Assembly (NCBI GenBank): GCA_016719565.1
Contig: JADJYU010000007.1
Location: 62,001-126,000 of the forward strand
Reading direction: 5' to 3'
Source: Ignavibacteria bacterium
GTDB taxonomy: Bacteria; Bacteroidota; Ignavibacteria; Tepidaquicellales; Tepidaquicellaceae
Length of the DNA stretch: 64,000 nt
Positions 18,107 to 26,668 of the stretch are shown piece after piece; positions within the stretch are counted from its first letter, which is position 1, and each line of letters opens with the position of its first letter. Both the position numbers and the translations under genes were made by a program. Under the pieces are notes generated by a model. That model ran no database searches, was not told where the DNA came from, and worked only from the letters and a program-made list of their open reading frames with translations.

Positions 18107-19294
18107 TTAAATGAAAACAGTTTTATTGGCAAGTCTGTTTTCATATATATGATCGAGTGAATCTCTTACATATTCAAGATCGCTGACGGAATATTTTGTG
18201 CATAGAGGAAGTGTGAGAATTCTTTCCTTAAGCCATTCCGCAACAGGAAGTTTTACACCCGGATATTTTTTTTCATAATATAAATTTTTATGTACAGGGT
18301 AAAAATGTAAGTTAGTACCTATGTTCATTTTTCGCAGTTCCTGCATAAGTCTGTCCCTGTCAATATCTTCATCAATAATTTTTATTACATAAACATGATT
18401 TCCCCATTTACCGTGTTCAGTCTGAAATACGGGAGTATCGATCCAGTCGTAATATTTAAAAAATTCGTTATAGGTCTCTGCTAAAAAATTTCTCTTACTC
18501 AGAAGATCATCTTTTCTTTTAAGCTGCGCAATACCGAGCGCCGCCTGAATATCAGTGAGATTAAATTTATAACCTGGTACAATGCTCTGTACATGCGGAC
18601 TTGCATTCTCGGCAGAATATCTTTTCCAGGAATCCTTCGGAAGTCCGTGATATGACCAGAGTCTGCATAGCTCTGCAAGGTTGTCATCATTTGTCGTGAT
18701 CATTCCTCCGTCACCTGTGGTTATATTTTTTGTAGCGTAAAAGCTGAATGTTGACATCGCACCGTATTGACCGATCATTTTATTTTTGTAACTCGAAAAA
18801 ACGGCGTGAGCAGCGTCATAAATTACGGGTATGTTATGCTTGTCAGAAATTTTTGTGATCTCATCGATGTCCGCGGGCAGACCGGAATGATGAACAGGTA
18901 TGATAGCTTTTATTTTACTGCCGTAATTTTTTATATGATCTTCTATGTCTGTGATATTGATATTCAGAGTATCTGAATCGACATCACAGAAGAGGGGAGT
19001 AGCGTCTAGCTGCTCGACTATGTTTGCAGTGGATTGCCATGTAATGGTAGGCACAATTACGAAATCACCTTTTGAAACTCCGAGTACTTTCGCTGCGATG
19101 AACAGTGCAGTCGTGCATGAGCTCATTGCGATCGCATGTTTTACTTCATGATATTCAGCAAAAAGGTTTTCAAATTCTTTAACTTTTGGACCGACGCTGA
19201 TCCAGCCTGAATCAAGAGCTTCAGTTACTTCCCTTTTTTCTTCATCGGAAATATCGGGAACAGCTAGTGATAAAAATTTTTCTCTTATCTTCAT
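18107..19294 (-). CDS. DegT/DnrJ/EryC1-family sugar aminotransferase (ArnB/perosamine synthase-like)
   Basis: The 395-residue PLP enzyme has the Asp-containing VIYDAAHAVFSS segment and the Schiff-base lysine in FSFYATKNITTGDGGM near residue 190. The C-terminal IGTNLHFYPVHKNLYYEKK pattern is like that of ArnB and 4-ketosugar aminotransferases. It follows gmd and an RmlC-like gene in the operon, so amination of a GDP-4-keto-6-deoxy sugar is a reasonable reading. Perosamine synthase is the nearest known role, but the actual keto sugar is inferred. Confidence 0.88.
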   Translation of the reverse strand: MKIREKFLSLAVPDISDEEKREVTEALDSGWISVGPKVKEFENLFAEYHEVKHAIAMSSCTTALFIAAKVLGVSKGDFVIVPTITWQSTANIVEQLDATPLFCDVDSDTLNINITDIEDHIKNYGSKIKAIIPVHHSGLPADIDEITKISDKHNIPVIYDAAHAVFSSYKNKMIGQYGAMSTFSFYATKNITTGDGGMITTNDDNLAELCRLWSYHGLPKDSWKRYSAENASPHVQSIVPGYKFNLTDIQAALGIAQLKRKDDLLSKRNFLAETYNEFFKYYDWIDTPVFQTEHGKWGNHVYVIKIIDEDIDRDRLMQELRKMNIGTNLHFYPVHKNLYYEKKYPGVKLPVAEWLKERILTLPLCTKYSVSDLEYVRDSLDHIYENRLANKTVFI

Positions 19295-19315
19295 TTATTT
19301 GTTAAAGAAATAAAA

Positions 19316-19834
19316 TTACAATAATTTTGTATTGGTATCTTTTTCAGAAAGAATTGGTTCATCAACCGGCCAGTTGACTTTCAGCTTCGGATCATTCCAT
19401 TTAATTCCTTTCTCATTTTCCGGGTCATAATATTCTGACATCTTATAATGAAAAATACATTCATCGCTTAAAACAAGATGAGCATTGCCAAATCCCGGCG
19501 GTACAAGTATCTGATGCCTGTTATCGCTGTTAAGAATAAATGTCTGCCACTTTAAATATTGCTCCGAGTCTTCATTCATATTCACAACAACAAAAAAGAT
19601 CTCGCCGAACATACATTGTATCAGCTTCCATGTTTTGTTATCATAATGAATTCCTCTTAATACATTTTTTACGGAAGTGGAAATATCATCTCTTACGAAT
19701 TTTATATATATGCCGTTCTCTGCATAATCTTCAATATTGTATGTTTCAATGTATCTCCCGCGGTGATCTTTAAATACCGACGGGATGATCTTTAAAACTC
19801 CATCCAGCTCTGTTTTAGAGACTGTAATTGGCAA
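19316..19834 (-). CDS. dTDP-4-dehydrorhamnose 3,5-epimerase-like cupin (RmlC family)
   Basis: The 172-residue cupin has the catalytic His in LRGIHYDNKTWKLIQ, the GEIFFVVVNM strand and the C-terminal SEYYDPENEKGIKWNDP typical of RmlC. No rmlA, rmlB or rmlD partner is in the window. It lies 3 bp after gmd in the direction of transcription. It may therefore epimerise a GDP-4-keto-6-deoxy sugar, as MlghB/ColC-type homologues do. That substrate is inferred. Confidence 0.87.
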   Translation of the reverse strand: MPITVSKTELDGVLKIIPSVFKDHRGRYIETYNIEDYAENGIYIKFVRDDISTSVKNVLRGIHYDNKTWKLIQCMFGEIFFVVVNMNEDSEQYLKWQTFILNSDNRHQILVPPGFGNAHLVLSDECIFHYKMSEYYDPENEKGIKWNDPKLKVNWPVDEPILSEKDTNTKLL

Positions 19835-19837
19835 TTT

Positions 19838-20881
19838 CTAATATCCTTTCTTTGCAACCATTTCAGAATCGGCTTCGACCATAATTTTTACAAGTTCCTT
19901 AAAAGTAACTTTCGGCTCCCATCCCAGAATATTTTTTGCTTTAGAAGGATCTCCAATAAGCAGATCGACTTCAGTCGGTCTGAAATAATTTTTATCAATC
20001 TCGATTACCGTTTCTCCTGTTTTAGAATTCAGTCCCTTTTCATTTTCATCTTTGCCTTTCCATTCAATTTCAATTCCGATCTCTTTAAAAGCAACTTCAA
20101 TAAATTCACGAACGGAATGCGTTTCACCTGTTGCAATTACAAAGTCCTCAGGTTTGTCATGCTGAAGCATTTTCCACATCGCTTCACAGTATTCCGGCGC
20201 AAATCCCCAGTCTCTCTTGGAATCAATATTTCCCATCGACAGCGTCTTCTGCAGTCCGTGTTTGATCCTCGCAACCGCTCTCGTTACTTTTCTCGTAACA
20301 AACGTTTCACCTCTTCTCGGTGATTCGTGATTGAATAAAATCCCATTACAGGCGAAAATATTATACGCTTCCCTGTAATTCACTACTATCCAGTATCCGT
20401 AGATCTTCGCAACTCCGTATGGACTTCTTGGATAAAAAGGAGTTGATTCCGTCTGCGGAACTTCCTGCACTTTTCCGTAAAGTTCACTCGTAGAAGCCTG
20501 GTAAAATTTTACCTGTCTAAGTCCGGTTTCTCTGATCGCATCGAGAAATCTCAGCGTTCCCAGCGCGTCCACCTGCGCTGTATAATCCGGAACTTCAAAT
20601 GAAACTTTCACGTGACTCTGTGCGGCTAAGTTATAGATTTCATCCGGCTCTATTTTTTCAAGTAACCTGTTAAGACTGCTCGTGTCAACCAAATCACCGA
20701 AATGAAGAAATAATTTTTTGTCCAGCAGATCTTTCTGCGCATATAAATGGTCAATCCTCTTTGTGTTAAAAGAGCTGCTCCTTCTGATTATTCCGTGTAC
20801 TTCATATCCTTTTTCCAGTAATAATTCTGTTAAGTAACTTCCGTCCTGTCCGGTAATTCCCGAGATTAAAGCTTTCTTCAT
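19838..20881 (-). CDS. gmd: GDP-mannose 4,6-dehydratase
   Basis: The 347-residue protein is a canonical Gmd. It has the NADP-binding SGITGQDGSYLTELLLEKGY motif at the start, RRSSSFNTKRIDHLY, the catalytic STSELYG and the Tyr-Lys pair of SPYGVAKIYG. It also has the substrate segment FNHESPRRGETFVTRK and the C-terminal YFRPTEVDLLIGDP. It converts GDP-D-mannose to GDP-4-keto-6-deoxy-D-mannose. The neighbouring RmlC-like epimerase and DegT aminotransferase are the likely next steps. Confidence 0.95.
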   Translation of the reverse strand: MKKALISGITGQDGSYLTELLLEKGYEVHGIIRRSSSFNTKRIDHLYAQKDLLDKKLFLHFGDLVDTSSLNRLLEKIEPDEIYNLAAQSHVKVSFEVPDYTAQVDALGTLRFLDAIRETGLRQVKFYQASTSELYGKVQEVPQTESTPFYPRSPYGVAKIYGYWIVVNYREAYNIFACNGILFNHESPRRGETFVTRKVTRAVARIKHGLQKTLSMGNIDSKRDWGFAPEYCEAMWKMLQHDKPEDFVIATGETHSVREFIEVAFKEIGIEIEWKGKDENEKGLNSKTGETVIEIDKNYFRPTEVDLLIGDPSKAKNILGWEPKVTFKELVKIMVEADSEMVAKKGY

Positions 20882-20919
20882 TAGTCTGTTTATTTATAAA
20901 ATATATTTTTTGAAAATGA

Positions 20920-22086
20920 TCACTTATTTAAAAAATTACTAATTGTCTTTACAGTAAATTCGATTTGCTCATTCGTAAGCTCAGGGTAAATTGGCAAAGC
21001 GATTGAATCCGCAGCGCACCACTCCGAGACAGGAAAGTCGCCTTTCTTATAACCGAGATCTGCAAAACATTCCTGCAAATGAAACGGAACCGGATAATAG
21101 ATCTCTGTGCCAATTTCGTTTTCAGTAAGATTTTTTCTAAGTTCATCTCTGTTTTGAACTCTAATCACATACTGATTATAAATATGATAATATTTCAGAT
21201 TATCTTTTTTATAAACCGGCTCGGGTAAAAGAACTTTGTTCTTATCGTCAAATTCTAATTTCCCTTCTGTCTCAGCGAGTCCGTTCTCTTTGAAAAACTT
21301 TGTATAAAGCTCTGCATTCTCCTGACGTTTTGCTGTCCATGAATCAAGATGCGGAAATTTTACATTTAGCACGGCCGCCTGTATTGCATCGAGCCGGAAA
21401 TTTCCGCCGATTACTTTATGATAATATTTCGGCTTACCTCCGTGAACTCTCATGATCCTCAGCATTCCGGCAAGCGATTCATCATTGGTAGTAACTAAAC
21501 CACCGTCACCGAAGCAGCCTAAATTTTTACTAGGGTAAAAAGAAAAACATCCGATGTGACCTATGCTTCCGGCTTTTCTTCCGTCTTTGTACTGACTGCC
21601 GATTGCCTGGGCGGCATCCTCTATCACCATTATACCATGTTCATTTGCAATCTCCATGATTGGATCCATGTCTGCGCATTGTCCGTAAAGATGAACCGGT
21701 ATTATGGCTTTTGTATTTTTATTTATATGAGCTTTGAGTTTCGTTGGGTCTATGTTGAATGAAATTGGATCTGAATCTACAAACACCGGTTTAGCATTTA
21801 GTCTGCTGACTACTCCTGCTGTTGCAAAAAAAGAGTAAGTCGGAATTATAACTTCATCACCCGGCTTTATTCCGATTGCCATAAGCGCAACAAGTAAAGC
21901 ATCCGTTCCTGATGAAACACCAATCGCATATTTGCAGTCTGTATATTTTGCAAGATCGCTTTCCAGCTTCTCAACTTCCGGACCGAGAATACAGCCCTGT
22001 GATTCTGCAACGCTGATCAGCGCTTTATCAATATCTTCCTTAATGGTTTTGTACTGAGCCTTAAGATCTAATAATGGGACTTTCAT
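20920..22086 (-). CDS. wbpE: UDP-2-acetamido-2-deoxy-3-oxo-glucuronate aminotransferase (WbpE/WlbC-like)
   Basis: This is a 388-residue DegT-family PLP enzyme beginning VPLLDLKAQY, as WbpE homologues do. VIEDAAQAIGS carries the cofactor Asp. FSFYPSKNLGCFGDGG carries the catalytic Lys near residue 185. The matching dehydrogenase, oxidoreductase and N-acetyltransferase genes lie just upstream in the operon. It should use glutamate to aminate the C3 ketone formed by WbpB. This completes, with WbpA, B and D, the route to UDP-2,3-diacetamido-2,3-dideoxy-glucuronic acid. Confidence 0.9.
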   Translation of the reverse strand: MKVPLLDLKAQYKTIKEDIDKALISVAESQGCILGPEVEKLESDLAKYTDCKYAIGVSSGTDALLVALMAIGIKPGDEVIIPTYSFFATAGVVSRLNAKPVFVDSDPISFNIDPTKLKAHINKNTKAIIPVHLYGQCADMDPIMEIANEHGIMVIEDAAQAIGSQYKDGRKAGSIGHIGCFSFYPSKNLGCFGDGGLVTTNDESLAGMLRIMRVHGGKPKYYHKVIGGNFRLDAIQAAVLNVKFPHLDSWTAKRQENAELYTKFFKENGLAETEGKLEFDDKNKVLLPEPVYKKDNLKYYHIYNQYVIRVQNRDELRKNLTENEIGTEIYYPVPFHLQECFADLGYKKGDFPVSEWCAADSIALPIYPELTNEQIEFTVKTISNFLNK

Positions 22087-22126
22087 GTAATTTATTTTCG
22101 TGTTTGATTTTAAAATTTAATAAAGC

Positions 22127-23446
22127 TTATTTCTTCGTTTCGACTATTCTTCTTCCTATTCCGGAATAATAAAATCCCAGCTTCTCCATGAGAGCAAGGT
22201 CATAAAGATTTCTTCCGTCAAAAATAACTTTCTCTTTTAAATTAGATGACATTTTATCAAAGTCAGGCGTTCTGAAGACGGACCATTCGGTTGCTATTAT
22301 CAGAGCGTCCGCTCCTTTTAATGCGTCATAATTATTACTGACAAGTTCTATTTTATCTCCGTAAAGCTTCTTCACATTTTCCATAGCTTCAGGATCATAA
22401 GCTGATACAGAAGCGCCTTCCTGTATTAGTTTATTGATAATGTAAAGCGCAGGTGCTTCCCTGATGTCGTCTGTATCCGGCTTAAAGGCAAGTCCCCATA
22501 TTGCAAATTTCTTTCCCTTTAAATTACCGTCATAATATTTTTTAATCTTCTCAACTATAATTGTCTTCTGAATTTCATTCACTCTCATAACCGAATCGAG
22601 TATATCAAAGTTATAATCCATTGCCTTTGCGGATTTATGAAGAGCGCTTACGTCTTTGGGAAAGCAGCTTCCGCCGTATCCTATACCGGGAAATAAAAAT
22701 CTCTTTCCGATCCGGGAATCGCTGCCCATGCCTATCCTTACAAGATCCACATCAGCTCCTATTCTTTCGCAAATATTTGCTATCTCATTCATAAATGTGA
22801 TACGTGTGGCGAGATAAGAATTCGAAGCATATTTTGTAAGTTCAGATGAACGCTCATCCATGAAAATGATCGGATTACCTTGTCTGACAAACGGAGCGAA
22901 GAGTTCTTCAAGAATTTTCCTTGCCTTTTCAGATTTCGTACCGATCACAATCCTGTCCGGCTTCATAAAGTCATCTACCGCGAGACCTTCCTTCAGAAAT
23001 TCAGGATTAGAAACTACATCAAATTCTGTGTCAGTATTTTTTGAAATTGCTTCTCTTACCCGGTCTGCTGTACCAACAGGAACTGTACTTTTATTTATAA
23101 TGACTTTGTAAGATGAAATTATTTTTCCGAGATCATCTGCAACTTTCAGAATATATGAAAGATCAGCCGAACCGTCTTCACCCGGAGGTGTCGGCAGAGC
23201 GAGGAATATAATGTCTGAATTATCCGCCGCGTATTTCAGATCAGTAGTAAATTCAAGTCTGCCTTCTTCCACATTCCTTTCAAAAATTGTATCCAGATCA
23301 GGTTCATATATAGGAAGAATATTATTCTTTAGCTTCTCTACTTTTTCCGTATCTATATCTACGCAAATAACATTATTTCCCGTATCCGCAAGACATGTTC
23401 CTGTTACTAATCCCACATAACCGGTACCTACAATTGCAATTTTCAT
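22127..23446 (-). CDS. ugd: UDP-glucose 6-dehydrogenase
   Basis: The 439-residue protein has the NAD-binding GTGYVGLVTGTCLAD, the catalytic cysteine in GYGGSCFPKD near residue 260 and the C-terminal WGLAFKPDTDDIREAPA. Length and motifs fit bacterial Ugd/TuaD. It oxidises UDP-glucose to UDP-glucuronate. It sits among wbp-type genes, but its sequence style differs from that of WbpA at 25279-26586, so the operon has two different six-position dehydrogenases. Confidence 0.93.
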   Translation of the reverse strand: MKIAIVGTGYVGLVTGTCLADTGNNVICVDIDTEKVEKLKNNILPIYEPDLDTIFERNVEEGRLEFTTDLKYAADNSDIIFLALPTPPGEDGSADLSYILKVADDLGKIISSYKVIINKSTVPVGTADRVREAISKNTDTEFDVVSNPEFLKEGLAVDDFMKPDRIVIGTKSEKARKILEELFAPFVRQGNPIIFMDERSSELTKYASNSYLATRITFMNEIANICERIGADVDLVRIGMGSDSRIGKRFLFPGIGYGGSCFPKDVSALHKSAKAMDYNFDILDSVMRVNEIQKTIIVEKIKKYYDGNLKGKKFAIWGLAFKPDTDDIREAPALYIINKLIQEGASVSAYDPEAMENVKKLYGDKIELVSNNYDALKGADALIIATEWSVFRTPDFDKMSSNLKEKVIFDGRNLYDLALMEKLGFYYSGIGRRIVETKK

Positions 23447-23595
23447 TAAAAAATTTTTTCCTTTCTGTTAATTTATTATTTTAAAATTTGAATAAATATT
23501 ATGAAATATATGACTCTTTAATTTTTTCGTTGTTGATGTATTAAAAAGTCCAAGGTGATTTTGGATACGCTTATTTACACAAACAAAGTCTGAAA

Positions 23596-24177
23596 TTAAA
23601 TTACTTCAAATACATTTCCGTTTTCAAATTTATACTTTTTCCCCGACTTTGCACATACAGCAAATCCTTTTTCATCAAATTCGAGACGCACTCCTGCTTC
23701 GCTGACCCAGCCGATGACTCTTCCCGGATTTCCAACTACAAGCGCATAATCAGGAACATCTTTTGTAACTACCGTACCTGCACCTATTAGACAGTCTCTT
23801 CCTATTGTTGTTCCGCAGACTATTGTTGCATTTGCTCCGATAGAAGCGCCCTGCTTCACAAGTGTCGGCGCGTAAAACTCAGCGCCTCTCTGCGGATATT
23901 TACACTTCGGTAAAATTATATTCGTAAATACCATCGAAGGACCGCAGAAGACATAATCTTCAAGTGTCACTCCTTCATATACGGAAACGTTATTTTGTAT
24001 TTTACAAAAATTTCCGATCGTTACATTATTCGCGACATTCACATTCTGTCCAAGCGTACATTTTTCTCCGATCTTTGCGCCGGTCTGCACGTGTGAATAA
24101 TGCCATATCGATGTGCCGTTTCCAATCTCTACATTATCATCTACAATTGCCGTCGGATGTACTTTATAATCTGACAT
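23596..24177 (-). CDS. wbpD: UDP-3-amino-2-acetamido-glucuronate N-acetyltransferase (WbpD/WlbB-like)
   Basis: This 193-residue left-handed beta-helix protein has many hexapeptide repeats (IGNGTSIWHYSHV, IGEKCTLGQNV, IGANATIVCGTTIGRDCLIGAG). The opening VHPTAIVDDNVEIGNGT and the late GNPGRVIGWVSEAG match WbpD/WlbB enzymes. It acetylates the C3 amino group added by WbpE, using acetyl-CoA. A ~149-bp gap without visible genes separates it from ugd. Confidence 0.92.
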   Translation of the reverse strand: MSDYKVHPTAIVDDNVEIGNGTSIWHYSHVQTGAKIGEKCTLGQNVNVANNVTIGNFCKIQNNVSVYEGVTLEDYVFCGPSMVFTNIILPKCKYPQRGAEFYAPTLVKQGASIGANATIVCGTTIGRDCLIGAGTVVTKDVPDYALVVGNPGRVIGWVSEAGVRLEFDEKGFAVCAKSGKKYKFENGNVFEVI

Positions 24178-24273
24178 TCTATTTAATTTTATATTTTAAA
24201 TTTTAAATTCTATTTCCACACCTTTAATTTGAAACATGTAACTGTAAACTAATAAGTATTAACTATTTAACTA

Positions 24274-25254
24274 TTAACTGCTAACTTTTATAAGCTCACT
24301 CTGTGCTCTCTCAAGCGTCTCGAGCACTTCGATGGCATTTCTTCCGTCCGCTCTCGGAGTAAGAGAATTTTTTATACAGTCAATAAAATGAAGCTGCTCG
24401 AGTTCGAGAGGGGATTCATTGCTGAACTCCACGCTTTCAAATTCTGAATCTCTTTTCACAGGCTGACCGTTTATCATGTCAATTCCTTTTCTGTAAAGTT
24501 TCAATTTATCTTTTGCAAGAGTATCTTCAAACATCATCATCGACTTATCTCCAATAACTACAAGTCTCTGCTCCTTAAACGGATGAAGCCAGCTTACAAA
24601 AATATGCGCGTGAATATTATCTTTGAATTTCAAATTTGTAAGAGTAGTATCCTGAATCTCGCTTGTAAGGAATACCGCGCCAGTTGCGCTTACTTCTTCA
24701 GGAATGTCATTCACGAGAAACTGTATTACGGAAATATCATGCGGCGCAAAGCTCCATAAAATATTTTCTTCTGTCCGGATTGTGCCGAGATTAAGGCGGT
24801 TGCTGTATATATACTGCAGTTTTCCCAGCTTTCCTTCGTCAATGAATTCTTTTATTTTAAGTATAGCAGGATGAAACAAAAGTAAGTGTCCTACCATTAA
24901 TACTCTGTTATTTTCAAGTGCGAGTTCATTAAGGATATGCGCATCTTCGGAATTAAGAGTGATCGGTTTTTCTACCAAGACATGTTTACCGGCAAGCAGC
25001 ATTTTTTTTGCTATTTCAAAATGCGTTTCAGCCGGAGTGGAAATAATAACAGTGTTTACTTCCGTGTCATTTATTAAAACAGCAAGATCTTTCGTAAAAA
25101 TTATTTTATCCGAAACAGCTTTTACTTTTTCGAGACTGTCATCTGAATTATCGCTGCAGTATTTTAGATCTTCTCCGAAAAGTTTAAATGCGGTCTTAAC
25201 ATGATTCATTCCCCATTTCCCGCAGCCGATGACAGCTATTTTAACATTGTTCAT
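24274..25254 (-). CDS. wbpB: UDP-GlcNAcA 3-dehydrogenase, Gfo/Idh/MocA family (WbpB/WlbA-like)
   Basis: The 326-residue protein has the N-terminal Rossmann motif IGCGKWGMNHV, the family lysine in VLVEKPITLN and the SFAPHDISVIQFL segment seen in WbpB/WlbA. It oxidises the C3 hydroxyl of UDP-N-acetyl-glucosaminuronate. The gene lies directly between wbpA and wbpD, and this gene order supports the assignment. Confidence 0.9.
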   Translation of the reverse strand: MNNVKIAVIGCGKWGMNHVKTAFKLFGEDLKYCSDNSDDSLEKVKAVSDKIIFTKDLAVLINDTEVNTVIISTPAETHFEIAKKMLLAGKHVLVEKPITLNSEDAHILNELALENNRVLMVGHLLLFHPAILKIKEFIDEGKLGKLQYIYSNRLNLGTIRTEENILWSFAPHDISVIQFLVNDIPEEVSATGAVFLTSEIQDTTLTNLKFKDNIHAHIFVSWLHPFKEQRLVVIGDKSMMMFEDTLAKDKLKLYRKGIDMINGQPVKRDSEFESVEFSNESPLELEQLHFIDCIKNSLTPRADGRNAIEVLETLERAQSELIKVSS

Positions 25255-25278
25255 TATGTTCTTTGTGATAAATTTATT

Positions 25279-26586
25279 TTATGCTTTAAATAATTTTTTA
25301 CCCTTGAATTTTTTAAACGCGTTTCTCGTATCGACAATGAGCTTTGCGTTATCAAAAATTAATTTGTAATCATAATACGAATGATCAGTGGAGAGTAATA
25401 CCAGATCATATTTTTCAATATTCTTTTTTGTAAGAGCAACAGATTTTTTGTTGAAATCATATTTTCTCAACTTAGGTATCATAGTTACATAATCATCGCT
25501 GTAATCTACTACTGCGCCTTCGTCCTGAAGAAGTTCAATAAGTTTTAAGGAAGGGGATTCTCTCAGATCGTCAATGTCTTTTTTATAAGAAAGACCAAGT
25601 AATAAAATCTTTGATCCGTTAATGCATTTCTTATTTTCATTTAGCGCATGATATACTTTTGACACGACATATTCCGGCATTGCTGTATTTATTTCACCGG
25701 CAAGCTCTATGAACTTTGTCGAGATCTCATACTCACGTGCTTTCCATGTAAGATAAAAAGGATCGATCGGAATGCAGTGACCGCCGAGTCCGGGACCCGG
25801 ATAGAAAGGAGTATAACCGAAAGGTTTTGTCGAAGCTGCTTCGATGACTTCCCATACGTCAATTCCCATTTTATCGAACACGACTTTGAGTTCGTTCACA
25901 AGAGCTATATTAATTGATCGGAAAATATTTTCCAGAAGTTTAGTCGACTCAGCTGCTTTTGTAGAAGAGACAGGAACTACCTTTATAATAACTTTATCAT
26001 AAATGAGTTTTCCAATATCAATACATTCTTTAGTGACTCCGCCCAGAACCTTAGGAATTGTCGAAGTAGAATATTTTTCATTATTTGGATCTTCTCTTTC
26101 GGGAGAGAAGCAGAGGTAAAAATCCTTTCCGACTTTAAATCCTTTGCTTTCAAACATCTTCAGAAGTATTTCGTCGGTAGTACCAGGGTAAGTTGTGCTT
26201 TCAAGAGAGACAAGCTGTCCTTTTCTCAGGTATTTAAAAATAGTCTCAGCTGTGTTTACAACATAGCTCATGTCCGGCTCTCTGTTTACATTAAGTGGAG
26301 TCGGCACGCATATTATTACAGCGTCCGCTTCCGGAAGTTTTGAAAAATCCGTAGTTGCGGTAAGTTTTCCGCTGTCAACTGCTGACTTGATCTTATCGGA
26401 TGGTATATGCTTTATATAAGATGATTTCTCTTTTAAAATTTTCTTGATCTTATATTGATCAAGATCAAATCCGATCACGCCGATACCTTTATTTGCAAAT
26501 TCGAGCGCGAGTGGAAGTCCGACATAACCGAGTCCTATAATGCCGACGGTAAAATCATTGCTGATAACTTTATTTTTTAAGTTCAA
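25279..26586 (-). CDS. wbpA: UDP-N-acetyl-D-glucosamine 6-dehydrogenase (WbpA/WecC-like)
   Basis: The 435-residue nucleotide-sugar dehydrogenase has the NAD motif GLGYVGLPLALEF, the catalytic Cys in GPGLGGHCIPIDP near residue 265 and GLSYKKDIDDLRESPS in the C-terminal domain. These are the marks of the UDP-HexNAc branch rather than Ugd. It starts at TTG and lies 82 bp downstream of the Wzc gene. It makes UDP-GlcNAcA, the first intermediate of the WbpA-B-E-D route. Confidence 0.92.
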   Translation of the reverse strand: MNLKNKVISNDFTVGIIGLGYVGLPLALEFANKGIGVIGFDLDQYKIKKILKEKSSYIKHIPSDKIKSAVDSGKLTATTDFSKLPEADAVIICVPTPLNVNREPDMSYVVNTAETIFKYLRKGQLVSLESTTYPGTTDEILLKMFESKGFKVGKDFYLCFSPEREDPNNEKYSTSTIPKVLGGVTKECIDIGKLIYDKVIIKVVPVSSTKAAESTKLLENIFRSINIALVNELKVVFDKMGIDVWEVIEAASTKPFGYTPFYPGPGLGGHCIPIDPFYLTWKAREYEISTKFIELAGEINTAMPEYVVSKVYHALNENKKCINGSKILLLGLSYKKDIDDLRESPSLKLIELLQDEGAVVDYSDDYVTMIPKLRKYDFNKKSVALTKKNIEKYDLVLLSTDHSYYDYKLIFDNAKLIVDTRNAFKKFKGKKLFKA

Positions 26587-26668
26587 TGTTTCCTTTCAGA
26601 TATAGTTTTGAATTTTGAGTTAAATATAAAACGAAATGTAAAATAATTTTAAACACAGAGTTATTTTT

